Below are positions 15,798-24,797 of a stretch of DNA of 64,000 bases, one piece after another. Every line of letters begins with the position of its first letter. Positions within the stretch are counted from its first letter, which is position 1. Location of the stretch: positions 2,604,001 through 2,668,000 of the forward strand of contig NZ_CP067112.1 of NCBI RefSeq assembly GCF_016615815.1, in the 5' to 3' direction. The notes beneath the pieces are model-generated. The model did not search any database. It was not told where the DNA came from and saw only the letters and a program-made list of their open reading frames with translations. The position numbers and the translations under genes are program-made. The DNA is from Luteimonas sp. MC1572 (GTDB lineage: Bacteria; Pseudomonadota; Gammaproteobacteria; Xanthomonadales; Xanthomonadaceae).

Positions 15798-16439
15798 GTG
15801 CAGGGAACACCGCCCCCGTCCGCACCACCGCCGGGGCCCGCACCCGGCGGGCGGCATGGCCCGACGGCACCCGGCCCCGACGGCAACGCCATGCCGGGTG
15901 AGGGCGCGCCCGACCGCGCGACGGACGGTGCCCCGCCCCCCGACCTGATCGAATCCCTGCGTGGCCTGCGCGACACCGGCAAGTCCGGCGTGGGTGCCGC
16001 GGGCGAAGCCGCCAAGGCATTCCGCAGCCTGGTGGTGGCCGACGTCTCGCTCGCGCGCAGCGCGGCCGGGCGCAGCATCGCGTTCGCGGGCGTGGCGGTG
16101 GTGTTCGGGGCGTCGTCATGGCTGCTGCTGATGGCGGCGCTGATCGTGCTGCTCAGCAGCCAGCTAGGGCTGCCCTGGTGGGTCGCGCTGTGCGGCTGCG
16201 CCATGCTCAGCGCGCTGGGCGCATGGCTGGCCGTCCGCAAGGCGGCCGCGTATTTCGAACACACCCGCCTGAAAACCACCCGGCGCCAGCTCGCTCGCCT
16301 TGGCATCGGCGAGTTGTCGGAACTCGTGCCCGGCGCCGCATCCGCCGAATCCGCACGCGCCGCCGAGGTCCGCGTGCGCGAGGAGGCCAACCGTGCACCG
16401 GTGCGCGACGAGCGCGGCGTCAACGTCACCCCGCCATGA
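15798..16439 (+). CDS. YqjE-like / phage holin family membrane protein
   Basis: A 213-residue protein with a Pro/Gly-rich disordered N terminus (about 50 residues), then an amphipathic helix and two membrane helices (about 95-117 and 124-147) separated by a short loop, typical of the YqjE superfamily. The C terminus is charged. The start is uncertain: GTG at 15798 follows the previous stop by 6 nt, and an ATG at 15891 would remove most of the disordered region. Its position after the YqjD-like gene supports the family call. Confidence 0.7.
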   Translation: MQGTPPPSAPPPGPAPGGRHGPTAPGPDGNAMPGEGAPDRATDGAPPPDLIESLRGLRDTGKSGVGAAGEAAKAFRSLVVADVSLARSAAGRSIAFAGVAVVFGASSWLLLMAALIVLLSSQLGLPWWVALCGCAMLSALGAWLAVRKAAAYFEHTRLKTTRRQLARLGIGELSELVPGAASAESARAAEVRVREEANRAPVRDERGVNVTPP

Positions 16440-16452
16440 GGAAACCGCGCCC

Positions 16453-16929
16453 GTGAGTTTCGACAAGCTGCTCGCCAAGGTGGAACAGGCCGAGGATGCG
16501 CTGGAGGCCCGCGAGCGGCAGGTCGCCGCGGACCTGCGCGTGCTCGGCACCGCGTGGCGCGAGACCCTGACGCCGACGCGCATCGTCATCGCCGGCGTCA
16601 TCGCCGGTTTCCTCGCCGGGCGCGCGCGGCCGGTGCATGCCGGCGCCGCGATCGGCGGCCTCGGCGGCGCCCGCTGGCTGCAGCTGGCCAGCAGCGTGGC
16701 CGGCCTGGTCGGCGCGCTGCAGGCGAAGTTCGCCGCGGAGGGCGCGGAAAGCGCCGCGAAGGGCGCAGAGGCCGAAGTCGCGGCGGCCACCGAGGCTACC
16801 GTGGGCGCGGCGGACGCGGCTTCGGCGCCGACGCTGTCGCCGAGCGAACGCCGCTACAGCGCCGATCCGGCGTGGGATGTTCCACCGGTTGCGGCCGAAG
16901 CCGCCACCGAACTCTCGGAACGGCGCTGA
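16453..16929 (+). CDS. Small membrane protein in the degP-yqjDE cluster, unknown
   Basis: A 158-residue protein with an N-terminal charged helix (FDKLLAKVEQAEDALEARERQVAADLRVL), one or two short hydrophobic stretches (RIVIAGVIAGFLAGR and LQLASSVAGLVGAL), and an Ala/Glu-rich tail. It resembles the third protein of yqjDEK-type clusters but I cannot assign a family. GTG at 16453 is chosen because GAGGAA lies at the right distance; no ATG fits. It is 13 nt after the YqjE-like gene and 17 nt before the AI-2E gene. Confidence 0.65.
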   Translation: MSFDKLLAKVEQAEDALEARERQVAADLRVLGTAWRETLTPTRIVIAGVIAGFLAGRARPVHAGAAIGGLGGARWLQLASSVAGLVGALQAKFAAEGAESAAKGAEAEVAAATEATVGAADAASAPTLSPSERRYSADPAWDVPPVAAEAATELSERR

Positions 16930-16946
16930 CCCGCGGGAGCGGATCC

Positions 16947-18095
16947 ATGAGCGAAGAACCAACACCCGTCACCAAGGTGCCGGTACCTGCCTCCGCGCCG
17001 GCGCCTGCGCCCGCTGCCGCAGGCGTGGCGGATGCCGCGCCGGCACGCCGACCGCCGGCATCGCTCGCCGTGCTGGTGCTGGCCACGCTCGCGATCGGCT
17101 ACACGCTGTGGGTGGCGCAGGACGTGATCCTCCCGGTGCTGCTGGCGATGTTCTTCGCCCTGATCGGCAACCCGGTGATCCGGGCGCTGCGCCGGCTGTA
17201 CCTGCCGCGGTCCCTGGCCGCGCTGCTGGTGCTGGCGGGCGGGCTTGCCGCGGCCGGGCTGCTCGGCCAGCAGCTGCTCGCACCGGCGATCGACTGGATG
17301 CAGGAAGCGCCCAAGCAGATGCGCCAGCTCGGCGGTGAGTTGCGCGACCTGGCCAAGCCCGTGCACGAAGCCAACCGCGTGGCGGAAGACATCGCACGGC
17401 TCGCTGGCGGCGAAGGGGCGGGCGGCCGCCGCCCCGAAGTGATCCGCACCCAGGAGGACGACCCCTACGCGATCTTCAACAAGGCGCCCAAGGCCGTGGC
17501 ATCGGTGCTCGCGGTGGTACTGCTGACGTTCTTCTTCATGGTGTTCGGCGAAGACCTGCAGCGCCGCGCCATCGCGCTTCTGCCCACCCGGCAGCGGCAG
17601 CGGGTCACCGTGGAGATCATGCAGTCGGTGGAGCGCGAGATCTCGCGCTACGTGTTCACCATCAGCCTGATCAACGCGGCCGTCGGCCTGCTGCTGGCGG
17701 CGATCCTGCATTTCGCACTCGGCGTGGGCATGCAGGAGGCGTTGCTCTGGGGCACGCTGGCGATGCTGCTCAACTTCGCGCCGTACGTGGGGCCGATGAT
17801 CGGCATCGTGGCGATGCTGGTGATGGGTTTCGTGACCTGGAAAGAGGTCGGTCCGTCGCTGCTGCCGGCCGCGATCTATCTCGGCCTGCACACCCTGGAA
17901 GGCCAGATCCTCACCCCGCTGGTGCTCGGCCAGCGCATGCGCCTGTCGCCACTGGTGCTGATCCTCGCGCTGATGGTGTTCGGCGCGCTGTGGGGCATCA
18001 TCGGCCTGCTGCTGGCGGTGCCGCTGCTGGCCTGCGCGAAACTGGTGGTCTCGCGCATCGACGGACTCGAAGGCTGGGCCCGGCTGCTGGAGTGA
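16947..18095 (+). CDS. AI-2E family transporter (PerM/YdiK type)
   Basis: A 382-residue integral membrane protein. After a disordered N terminus of about 40 residues come paired membrane helices (LAVLVLATLAIGYTLW; VILPVLLAMFFALIGNPV; LAALLVLAGGLAAAGLLG), a large soluble loop (about 115-180), then five more helices with the signature NFAPYVGPMIG and LEGQILTPLVLGQRM. The family includes AI-2 exporters but also ion antiporters and permeases of unknown substrate, so export of AI-2 is not implied. GGGAGC precedes the ATG by 7 nt. Last gene of the degP cluster. Confidence 0.88.
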   Translation: MSEEPTPVTKVPVPASAPAPAPAAAGVADAAPARRPPASLAVLVLATLAIGYTLWVAQDVILPVLLAMFFALIGNPVIRALRRLYLPRSLAALLVLAGGLAAAGLLGQQLLAPAIDWMQEAPKQMRQLGGELRDLAKPVHEANRVAEDIARLAGGEGAGGRRPEVIRTQEDDPYAIFNKAPKAVASVLAVVLLTFFFMVFGEDLQRRAIALLPTRQRQRVTVEIMQSVEREISRYVFTISLINAAVGLLLAAILHFALGVGMQEALLWGTLAMLLNFAPYVGPMIGIVAMLVMGFVTWKEVGPSLLPAAIYLGLHTLEGQILTPLVLGQRMRLSPLVLILALMVFGALWGIIGLLLAVPLLACAKLVVSRIDGLEGWARLLE

Positions 18096-18103
18096 GGCCC
18101 ACG

Positions 18104-18109
18104 TACAAT
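18104..18109 (+). promoter_or_regulatory. -10 element placing the HAD gene on a leaderless mRNA
   Basis: TACAAT ends exactly 6 nt before the ATG at 18116. There is no Shine-Dalgarno sequence, and the -35 region is weak. Confidence 0.45.
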
Positions 18110-18115
18110 GGCGCC

Positions 18116-18862
18116 ATGGCCTTCGACGTCCGCGCCATCACTCTCGACCTCGACGACACGCTATGGCCGTTCGCCCCGATCGGCGTGCGCATCGAACACG
18201 CGCTCGACGACTGGATGCGCACGCATTGCCCCGCCACCGCTGAGATGTTCCCGGTCGCCGCCATGCGCACGCTGCGCGAGCAGATGTTCGCCCGCCACCC
18301 GCAGCTCGCGCATGACATGTCGGCGCTGCGCCGGCTGACCATCGAACACGCGCTGCGCGAGAGCGGCGCCGACCTGGCGCTCGCCGGACCAGCCTACGAG
18401 GTGTTCTTCGCCGCGCGCAACGAAGTCGAGTTCTATCCCGAGGCGCGCGACGCCCTGGCGCGCATCAGCGCGCGGGTGCCGGTGGTGGCGCTGAGCAACG
18501 GCAACGCCGACCTCGACCGCATCGGCATCCGCCACCACTTCGCCGCCAGCGTCAGCGCGCAGGAACACGGCGCGGCCAAACCCGACGCCAGCATCTTCCT
18601 CGCCGCCTGCGAGCGCGTGGGCCTCGCGCCCGCCGAAGTGCTGCACGTGGGCGACCATCCCGAGGCCGATGTCGCCGGCGCCGCGCGCGCCGGGCTGCGC
18701 AGCTGCTGGATCAACCGTCGCGGCGCGGACGGCCGCCGCCCGCCGTGGCGGCACCGCAGCGCCACGCCGGACCTCAATTTCGACACCCTGTCCGGACTGG
18801 CCGACTGGCTGGAGGCGGCGACCGCCGCGCCGGGCGACGACACACGGAGCACCCCCGCATGA
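18116..18862 (+). CDS. HAD family hydrolase (YigB-like phosphatase)
   Basis: A 248-residue cytosolic phosphatase of the haloacid dehalogenase superfamily. Motif I is DLDDTLW (nucleophile Asp11, acid Asp13), motif II LSNGNADL, motif III the KPD lysine, and motif IV HVGDHPEAD. The helical cap sits between motifs I and II. The closest named relative is E. coli YigB, which dephosphorylates FMN and small sugar phosphates; the substrate here is unproven. Its TGA overlaps the ATG of the aminopeptidase by 4 bp, so the two are translated together. Confidence 0.88.
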   Translation: MAFDVRAITLDLDDTLWPFAPIGVRIEHALDDWMRTHCPATAEMFPVAAMRTLREQMFARHPQLAHDMSALRRLTIEHALRESGADLALAGPAYEVFFAARNEVEFYPEARDALARISARVPVVALSNGNADLDRIGIRHHFAASVSAQEHGAAKPDASIFLAACERVGLAPAEVLHVGDHPEADVAGAARAGLRSCWINRRGADGRRPPWRHRSATPDLNFDTLSGLADWLEAATAAPGDDTRSTPA

Positions 18863-20235
18863 GTTCCACGCCCGTCACCGGCACAGCCGACGCCACTTCC
18901 GCACAGCCGCTGCACCTGGTCGACCGCGACGGCCTCGCCGCCTGGCGCGCCGCGCAACCAGAGGCCGTCGGTGCCTGGCTCGATGCCAACCGTTTCGACG
19001 CGGCACCGGGCAGCCACCTGCTGCTGCCCGCCGACGACGGCGGGCCGGCAAGCGCCGTGCTCGGCATCGGTGACCGCCTCGACCCCGCCAGCTACGCGCA
19101 CGCGCCGATGGCGCTGCCGGGCGGCGACTGGGCGCCGGCGGCAGCACTCGATGACGCCGCACGCCACGCCCTGCAGCTCGGCTGGGGCCTGGGCAGCTAC
19201 GGCTTCGACCGCTACAAGGCGCGCACGCGCCCCCCGGCGCGGCTCGTGCTGGCGCAGCCCGATGCCGAGGCCGCCGACATCCTCGCCGCCTGCGTGCGCG
19301 TGCGCGACCTGGTCAACACGCCGACGCAGGACATGGGGCCGGAACAGCTCGAAGACGTGGCGCGCGGCATGGCCGAGGCGCACGGCGCGGCGTTCGAGGC
19401 GATCACCGGCGACGCGTTGCTGGCGCAGAACTTCCCCGCCATCCACGCCGTCGGCCGCGCCTCGCACCGCGCGCCGCGCCTGCTGGCGCTGCGCTGGGGC
19501 GACGCCGCGCACCCGCATGTGGCGATCGTCGGCAAGGGCGTGTGCTTCGACACCGGCGGCCTGGACATCAAGCCGGCCGACGGCATGCGCAACATGAAGA
19601 AGGACATGGGCGGCGCGGCGCACGCGCTGGCGCTTGCCGAGCTGGTGATGGCACGCGGGCTGCCGCTGCGCATCACCCTGCTGGTGCCGGCAGTGGAGAA
19701 CGCCATCGGCCCGGACGCGTTCCGCCCCGGCGAGGTGATCGCCACGCGCACCGGCGTGAGCGTCGAGATCGACAACACCGACGCCGAGGGCCGGGTGATC
19801 CTCGGCGACGCGCTGGCCTATGCCGGCGAACAGGCGCCCGACCTGATCCTCGACTTCGCCACCCTCACCGGCGCCGCGCGCATCGCGCTCGGCCCCGACC
19901 TGCCTGCGCTCTTCAGCAACGACGACGCGCTGGCGCAAGCCTGGCTCGACGCCGGCGTGCAGGTGCGCGACCCGCTGTGGCGCATGCCACTGTGGAGGCC
20001 GTATCTGCGCTACCTGACCAGCAAGGTCGCCGACCTGGCCAACGCCGGCTCGAAGATGGCCGGCAGCGTGACCGCGGCGCTGTACCTGGAGCGCTTCGTG
20101 CCCAAGGACATGCCGTGGGCGCACCTCGACACCTACGCCTGGAATGACAGCGATCGCCCCGGCCGCCCCGCCGGGGGCGAGGCGCTGGGGCTGCGCGCGG
20201 CCTACGCGATGCTCAAGGCGCGCGCGGCCGGCTGA
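18859..20235 (+). CDS. M17 family leucyl aminopeptidase
   Basis: A 458-residue dizinc cytosolic aminopeptidase. The catalytic region reads VGKGVCFDTGGLDIKP with Lys226, Asp231 and Lys238, then Asp249, and NTDAEGR with Asp308 and Glu310 as metal ligands. The N-terminal domain is divergent from E. coli PepA and more like PepB-type or XF-type family members. It shares an ATGA overlap with the HAD gene upstream and is convergent with the response regulator. The peptidase assignment is secure; the exact PepA/PepB subtype is not. Confidence 0.9.
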   Translation: MSSTPVTGTADATSAQPLHLVDRDGLAAWRAAQPEAVGAWLDANRFDAAPGSHLLLPADDGGPASAVLGIGDRLDPASYAHAPMALPGGDWAPAAALDDAARHALQLGWGLGSYGFDRYKARTRPPARLVLAQPDAEAADILAACVRVRDLVNTPTQDMGPEQLEDVARGMAEAHGAAFEAITGDALLAQNFPAIHAVGRASHRAPRLLALRWGDAAHPHVAIVGKGVCFDTGGLDIKPADGMRNMKKDMGGAAHALALAELVMARGLPLRITLLVPAVENAIGPDAFRPGEVIATRTGVSVEIDNTDAEGRVILGDALAYAGEQAPDLILDFATLTGAARIALGPDLPALFSNDDALAQAWLDAGVQVRDPLWRMPLWRPYLRYLTSKVADLANAGSKMAGSVTAALYLERFVPKDMPWAHLDTYAWNDSDRPGRPAGGEALGLRAAYAMLKARAAG

Positions 20236-20241
20236 GTCCGG

Positions 20242-20844
20242 CTACAGCCAGCCCTTCTGCCGCGCGAGGCGATACGCCTCGATGCGGTTGCCGACGCCGA
20301 GCTTGCCGATCGCTTCCGACAGATAGTTGCGCACCGTGCCATGCGACAGGCCGAGCGCGGTGGCGATGTCGGCGGCCGCCTGGCCTTCGCCGGCCAGGCG
20401 CAGCACCTGGCGTTCGCGCTCGTTGAGCGGGTCGGCCTCCGACCACGCTTCGAGCGCGAGCTGCGGATCGATGGCGCGGCCACCGGCGTGCACCCGGCGC
20501 AGCGCCTCGGCCAGCCGTTCGATCGGCGCGTCCTTCAGCAGGTAGCCGTGCACGCCCGCATCCAGCGCGCGGCGCAGGTAGCCGGCGCGGGCAAAGGTGG
20601 TGACGATGACGACCTTGGTCGCCAGCCCGTGGCGCTGGATGCGCTGTGCGAGCTCCAGGCCGGTGAGGCCGGGCATTTCGATGTCGGTGACCAGCAGGTC
20701 GGGCGAGGTGCCCTGCAGGTCGCGCCAGGCGGCCTCGCCGTCCGCCGCCGCGGCCACCACCTCGATGTCGGCCTCCATCGCGAGCAGCGCGGCGAGCGCG
20801 CCGCGCAGCAGGGCTTGGTCCTCGGCGAGCACGATGCGGATCAT
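20242..20844 (-). CDS. NarL/LuxR-family response regulator (DesR-like)
   Basis: A 200-residue regulator with an N-terminal receiver domain (acidic Asp8/Asp9-type pair in LAEDQ, phosphorylated Asp54 in VTDIEMPG, Lys in YLLKDAP) and a C-terminal LuxR-type helix-turn-helix (LNERERQVLRLAGEGQAAADIATALGLS). It overlaps its histidine kinase gene by 4 bp. It is the last gene of a five-gene operon that begins with an ABC exporter, the layout of DesK/DesR and LnrJK systems in Bacillus, where the regulator activates the adjacent transporter. The palindrome at 25789-25804 is its likely target. Confidence 0.92.
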   Translation of the reverse strand: MIRIVLAEDQALLRGALAALLAMEADIEVVAAAADGEAAWRDLQGTSPDLLVTDIEMPGLTGLELAQRIQRHGLATKVVIVTTFARAGYLRRALDAGVHGYLLKDAPIERLAEALRRVHAGGRAIDPQLALEAWSEADPLNERERQVLRLAGEGQAAADIATALGLSHGTVRNYLSEAIGKLGVGNRIEAYRLARQKGWL

Positions 20845-22103
20845 GCGCCGCCATCCGTGGCGCGGCGCAGGCCAGCGTCGGCAGGGCCGTCAGGATTCTC
20901 GTGGTCGTGGTCGTGGTCGCCGGCAGCGTGCGCCGACAGCGGCAGCCAGGCCTCCACCACCGTGCCTCCGCCGGGCGCCGGGCCGATATCCATGCGCCCG
21001 CCAAGCGACTCGATGCGCTCGCGCATGCCGCCCACGCCGTTGCCCGGCACGATCGCGCCGCCACGGCCGTCGTCGCGGATGCGCAGCGTGATGCCCTCAC
21101 CCGCGGCACGCATGGTGATCTCCGCGCTTTGCGCGCGGGCGTGGCGCTGGATGTTGGTCACGGCTTCGCGCAGCACCAGCGCCAGCGTGGTCTCCACGCG
21201 TGCCGGCAGCGCGCCGCCGGCCAGGCCGCGCTCATCCCAGTCATGGCGCAGCCCCACGCCGTCGCATTCCAGCAGCAGCTTTGCCGATGCCAGCTCGGCG
21301 GCGATGCCCGCCGCGCGGATGCCGCTGACCGCCGAGCGCACCTGCGCCAGCGCATCGCGCGCGACACGGCTCACGGCATCGATCTCGGCGCGCGCCGCCG
21401 CCGGGTCGCGCTCCACCAGGCGCGCGGCCAGGTCCGACTTCAACGCGACCAGCGACAGCGTGTGCCCGAGCAGGTCGTGCAGGTCGCGGCCGATGCGCTC
21501 GCGCTCGGCGAGCGCGGCCAGCCGGCGCACTTCGTCGTGCGACAGCCTGAGCGCCGCGTCCGCGGCATGGCTGGCGTGTTCGACGTGGACGATGGTGCCG
21601 ACGATCAGGGCGACCAGCGGCAGCCACACCACCGCCTGCCACGGGTAGCCGAGCCAAAGCGCGAAGCCGACGAACGCGGCGTTGAGCACGGCCAGCAGCA
21701 ACACGTAGCGGACCAGCGAGCGCGCGCGCTGGCTGCGCAGCATCACGCAGCCGAACACGAAATAGCTCATGCCCGATGGATACCAGGGCAGGAGCAGCAT
21801 GCCGAGCGCGATCATCGCCAGGGCGTAGCGCCAGGCGTTCCGCTCGGGGCGCAGCAGCACGCAGGCGTACAGCAGCACGAACAGCGGATACGTCAGCAGC
21901 GTGAGCAGCGCCCAGCGCGTGCTGTAGCCGTCCGGCGTGAACAGCGGCGTGGTGAACACCCACGCCGACCACATCAAGTGCACCCATTCGGTCCACGCCG
22001 AGCGGCCCTGGCGCTGCACCGCGGCGAGCGCCGAATCGGGCGCCGGCTGCACCCACGCACGCCAGCCGGACAACTTCGCGCGGTGCGCGCCTGCATGTTC
22101 CAT
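20841..22103 (-). CDS. DesK-type membrane sensor histidine kinase
   Basis: A 420-residue kinase with four to six membrane helices in its first 175 residues, almost no extracytoplasmic domain, then a HisKA_3 dimerisation helix ERERIGRDLHDLLGH with phospho-His209, and an HATPase domain (REAVTNIQRHA, DDGRG, GNGVGGMRERI). Intramembrane-sensing kinases of this type read membrane state or lipophilic antibiotics. The C-terminal His/Asp-rich tail (HAAGDHDHDHENPDG) could bind metal. The start is uncertain: GTG at 22121 directly follows the upstream stop; ATG at 22103 is used here. Overlaps the regulator gene by 4 bp. Confidence 0.88.
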   Translation of the reverse strand: MEHAGAHRAKLSGWRAWVQPAPDSALAAVQRQGRSAWTEWVHLMWSAWVFTTPLFTPDGYSTRWALLTLLTYPLFVLLYACVLLRPERNAWRYALAMIALGMLLLPWYPSGMSYFVFGCVMLRSQRARSLVRYVLLLAVLNAAFVGFALWLGYPWQAVVWLPLVALIVGTIVHVEHASHAADAALRLSHDEVRRLAALAERERIGRDLHDLLGHTLSLVALKSDLAARLVERDPAAARAEIDAVSRVARDALAQVRSAVSGIRAAGIAAELASAKLLLECDGVGLRHDWDERGLAGGALPARVETTLALVLREAVTNIQRHARAQSAEITMRAAGEGITLRIRDDGRGGAIVPGNGVGGMRERIESLGGRMDIGPAPGGGTVVEAWLPLSAHAAGDHDHDHENPDGPADAGLRRATDGGA

Positions 22104-22121
22104 GGCGCGATGATGCGCCAC

Positions 22122-23972
22122 TCAGCGCAACTCGACCTGGTCGATGTACAGCTCGAACGCGCCCTGCGGCTGGCCGGCGGTGATCGCCACCGCGCGCAGC
22201 GTGGCCACGTCCGCGCCGGCAAAGGACGCCAGCGGGATCCGCACCTCGCGCCACTCCGGTCCGGCGGTGAATGCCTGCATGCTCGGCAGCGCCTGCATCG
22301 ACGGCCCCGAGAACAGCATCACCTGGTAGCCGCGGCCGTCGCCGCGCGCCTGGAACACCAGTTCGCTGCGCGCCGACGCGTCCACCGGCTGCATCGGCTG
22401 CGCGCCGGGATGGAACATGGTGCCGGCCCAGGGGAAGGCGAAGCCGGGGCGGATCTCGCCCGCCACGCGCAGCGCACCACGCGAGCCTGCGGCGCCGCCT
22501 GCGGCCCAGGCCTGGTCGGCGACCGATGTGCCGCCCGCCATGGCATCGGTGGTGAGCTGCCAGCCGTGGCCGAAGCGCACGCCGGTCGCGCCGTCCTCGA
22601 AGTCGGCGAGCAGCGCGCCTGCGGCGATCGCCGGCGCTGCAGCCGGCGCGTCCATGCGCGGGCGGACGACGGCGTGACCGTTTTTCCAGATGCCGGCGAT
22701 GGCGCGCGTGGCGGCGATGTCCGCGGTGGGGTCGCCATCGACCAGCAGCAGGTCGGCACGCAGCCCGGGCGCGATGCGGCCGCGGTCGTCGAGGCCGAAG
22801 CGACGCGCCGGCACCGAAGTGGCCGCGGCCAGCGCGGCGCGCGGCGACAGGCCGGCGCGGACCAGCAGTGCCAGTTCACCGTGCACGCTGGCGCCGTGGG
22901 TGGTGCCGGGATTGCCCGCGTCGGTGCCGGCAAGCACGTCCACGCCCGCCGCATGCAGCGCGGCGACGCTGCGCAGGGCGTTGTCGAATGCCGCCGGACG
23001 CGGCGCGCCGGGGAATGCGGCTTCGAGCGCACCGCGCTGTTCCGCGGCCAGCCAGGGCGCCAGCCGCGCGTCCGCCGCAAGCGCGCTGCCGCTGCCGTCC
23101 TGCGCGAAGCTTGCGACCACCGACAGCGTCGGCACCACGAAGGCGCCGCTGCTGCGGGCAGCGGCGACGAACTCCGGCGATGCGGCGGCGTCATGGAACA
23201 CGTGCACCAGGCCGTCCGCGCCGGATTCAACCGCATGCAGCGCATCCGCCTGCGACGACGCGTGGACCACCGCGCGGCGCTCGTGCGCATGCGCCGCGGT
23301 GATCGCGGCGGCGACCTGCGCCGGCGTGATCGTCGGCAGGCGGCGCTCGTCGGAGTGGGTGCTGAAATCCTCGACGATCAGCTTGATGTAGTCGGAGCCC
23401 TCGGCCACGCGCGCGGCGACGAACGCCGCGGCATCGCCGTCGGCGGCGAGCGTCGGCACCGGGAAGCCGTATTGCGTGCCGTGGCCGCCGGCGGTGGTGA
23501 CGGTGGCGCCGGCGGTCCACAGGTCGGCCTGCCCGGTGGCACCGAGCGATTCGCGCTGCGCGCGCAGCGCCGGGATGCGGTTCCAGTCGCCGAACATGTC
23601 GAGCTCGGCGGTGACGCCGAAGCGCAGGGCGTCGCGCTGCGCCTCGCCCCAGCTGTGCGTATGCGCGTCGATGAAGCCGGGCAGCAGCGTCCGGCCCGCG
23701 CCGTCCACGACCTCGATGCCGGCCGGGATGGCGACATCGGCACCGACCGCCGCGATGCGGCCATCGCGGATGACGACATTGGCGGCGGGCAACACCCGTT
23801 CGCCGTCGAACACGCGCACGCCGGTGATCGCGAAGGCGGCGCCTTCGCCTCCGGACGGCAGGACGACGTCGGCGGCGACCGCGGGCTCCGCGGACGCGCC
23901 CTGGGCCAGCACGGCGCCGGCAATGGCGGCGGCGATGGCGCCCGCGGCGAGGATTTCAGGCCAGCGATTCAT
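22122..23972 (-). CDS. Exported amidohydrolase with C-terminal CIA30/CBM-like domain
   Basis: A 616-residue protein with a signal peptide (cleavage after ASA, about residue 28). Residues 45-440 form an amidohydrolase TIM barrel with metal-binding DAHTHSW (His104, His106), a YIKLIVED strand where the bridging lysine lies, histidines in VVHASS and HVFHD, and catalytic Asp in LAGTDAG. Residues about 455-616 form a jelly-roll domain like CIA30 (LLADFEDG ... FELYIDQVEL). It is imidazolonepropionase-like by family; the substrate is unknown. Its place between an exporter and a sensor suggests it acts on the compound being sensed. Confidence 0.85.
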   Translation of the reverse strand: MNRWPEILAAGAIAAAIAGAVLAQGASAEPAVAADVVLPSGGEGAAFAITGVRVFDGERVLPAANVVIRDGRIAAVGADVAIPAGIEVVDGAGRTLLPGFIDAHTHSWGEAQRDALRFGVTAELDMFGDWNRIPALRAQRESLGATGQADLWTAGATVTTAGGHGTQYGFPVPTLAADGDAAAFVAARVAEGSDYIKLIVEDFSTHSDERRLPTITPAQVAAAITAAHAHERRAVVHASSQADALHAVESGADGLVHVFHDAAASPEFVAAARSSGAFVVPTLSVVASFAQDGSGSALAADARLAPWLAAEQRGALEAAFPGAPRPAAFDNALRSVAALHAAGVDVLAGTDAGNPGTTHGASVHGELALLVRAGLSPRAALAAATSVPARRFGLDDRGRIAPGLRADLLLVDGDPTADIAATRAIAGIWKNGHAVVRPRMDAPAAAPAIAAGALLADFEDGATGVRFGHGWQLTTDAMAGGTSVADQAWAAGGAAGSRGALRVAGEIRPGFAFPWAGTMFHPGAQPMQPVDASARSELVFQARGDGRGYQVMLFSGPSMQALPSMQAFTAGPEWREVRIPLASFAGADVATLRAVAITAGQPQGAFELYIDQVELR

Positions 23973-24017
23973 GGCAACACTCCTTGGAGATCAGCAGCGG
24001 TGGCGAACGGTGAAGCA

Positions 24018-24797
24018 TCAGCCGCAGCGCGCGAGGCGCGCACGGGCAAGGACGAAAAATCCGATCGCGACCACCGCCAGCACGCCGAGGTGCAGCGCCA
24101 CCGGCTGGCCCGCATCCATGCCCACCACCTTCAGCGCAAGCTGGCCATGATGGTAGGAAGGCCACACCGGCGCCAGCCGGGCCAGCGCGTCCGGCAGCAT
24201 CGCCAGCGGCAGCCACAGTCCGGACAGGAACGACATCGGCAGGTACAGCAGGTTGACCACCACCGGCGCGGCGGAACCGCCGGCCACGGTGCCGATGTAC
24301 AGCCCGATGGCGCAGAACGGCAGCGCGCCGGCCACGTGCACCAGCCACAGCAGTGCCCACTGCCCGGGTGCAAGCGAGACCCCGGCCAGGGTGGCTGCGA
24401 TCACGGCCAGCAGCAGTGCGACGATCGCCGAGAACAGCAGCGCCATCGCCATCTTCGCCAGCAGCCACGCGCCGGGCGGCATGGGCAGCGCGCGCTTGAG
24501 CGCCAGCAGCCCCTGCGCGCGATCCATCGCCACGGTCACGCCGAAGCCGAACAGCGCGGCGCCCATCACGCCGAACACGCCATAGGTGGCCAGCATGTGC
24601 TGCGCGGCACTGCCGTCGCCGCGGTTCATCGCTACCCCGAACAGCAGGTAGAACATCACCGGGAACAGCAGCGTGGGCAGCGCGAACATCGGCGTGCGCA
24701 GCATGCGCAGGAACTCGTACTTCGCTTCCAGCACGTGGCTCTTCAGCAGCGGGTGGCGGCGGGCGGCCGCTGGAACCTCGACCATGGCATGCATCAC
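24018..24797 (-). CDS. ABC-2 type transporter permease
   Basis: A 259-residue inner-membrane permease with six hydrophobic helices (TLLFPVMFYLLFGVAM; GVFGVMGAALFGFGV; MALLFSAIVALLLAVIAAT; LLWLVHVAGALPFCAIGLYIG; PVVVNLLYLPMSFLSGLWLPL; and the C-terminal helix). It pairs with the ATPase at 24794-25708, whose stop overlaps its start by 4 bp. ABC-2 permeases of this size export drugs or lipids, as in the linearmycin and bacitracin-type exporters with DesKR-like sensors. Substrate unknown. Confidence 0.88.
   Translation of the reverse strand: MMHAMVEVPAAARRHPLLKSHVLEAKYEFLRMLRTPMFALPTLLFPVMFYLLFGVAMNRGDGSAAQHMLATYGVFGVMGAALFGFGVTVAMDRAQGLLALKRALPMPPGAWLLAKMAMALLFSAIVALLLAVIAATLAGVSLAPGQWALLWLVHVAGALPFCAIGLYIGTVAGGSAAPVVVNLLYLPMSFLSGLWLPLAMLPDALARLAPVWPSYHHGQLALKVVGMDAGQPVALHLGVLAVVAIGFFVLARARLARCG

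Noticed and set aside
15798..16439. Phage holin
   Set aside because: The holin-superfamily resemblance is that of YqjE-type chromosomal proteins; there is no lysis cassette.
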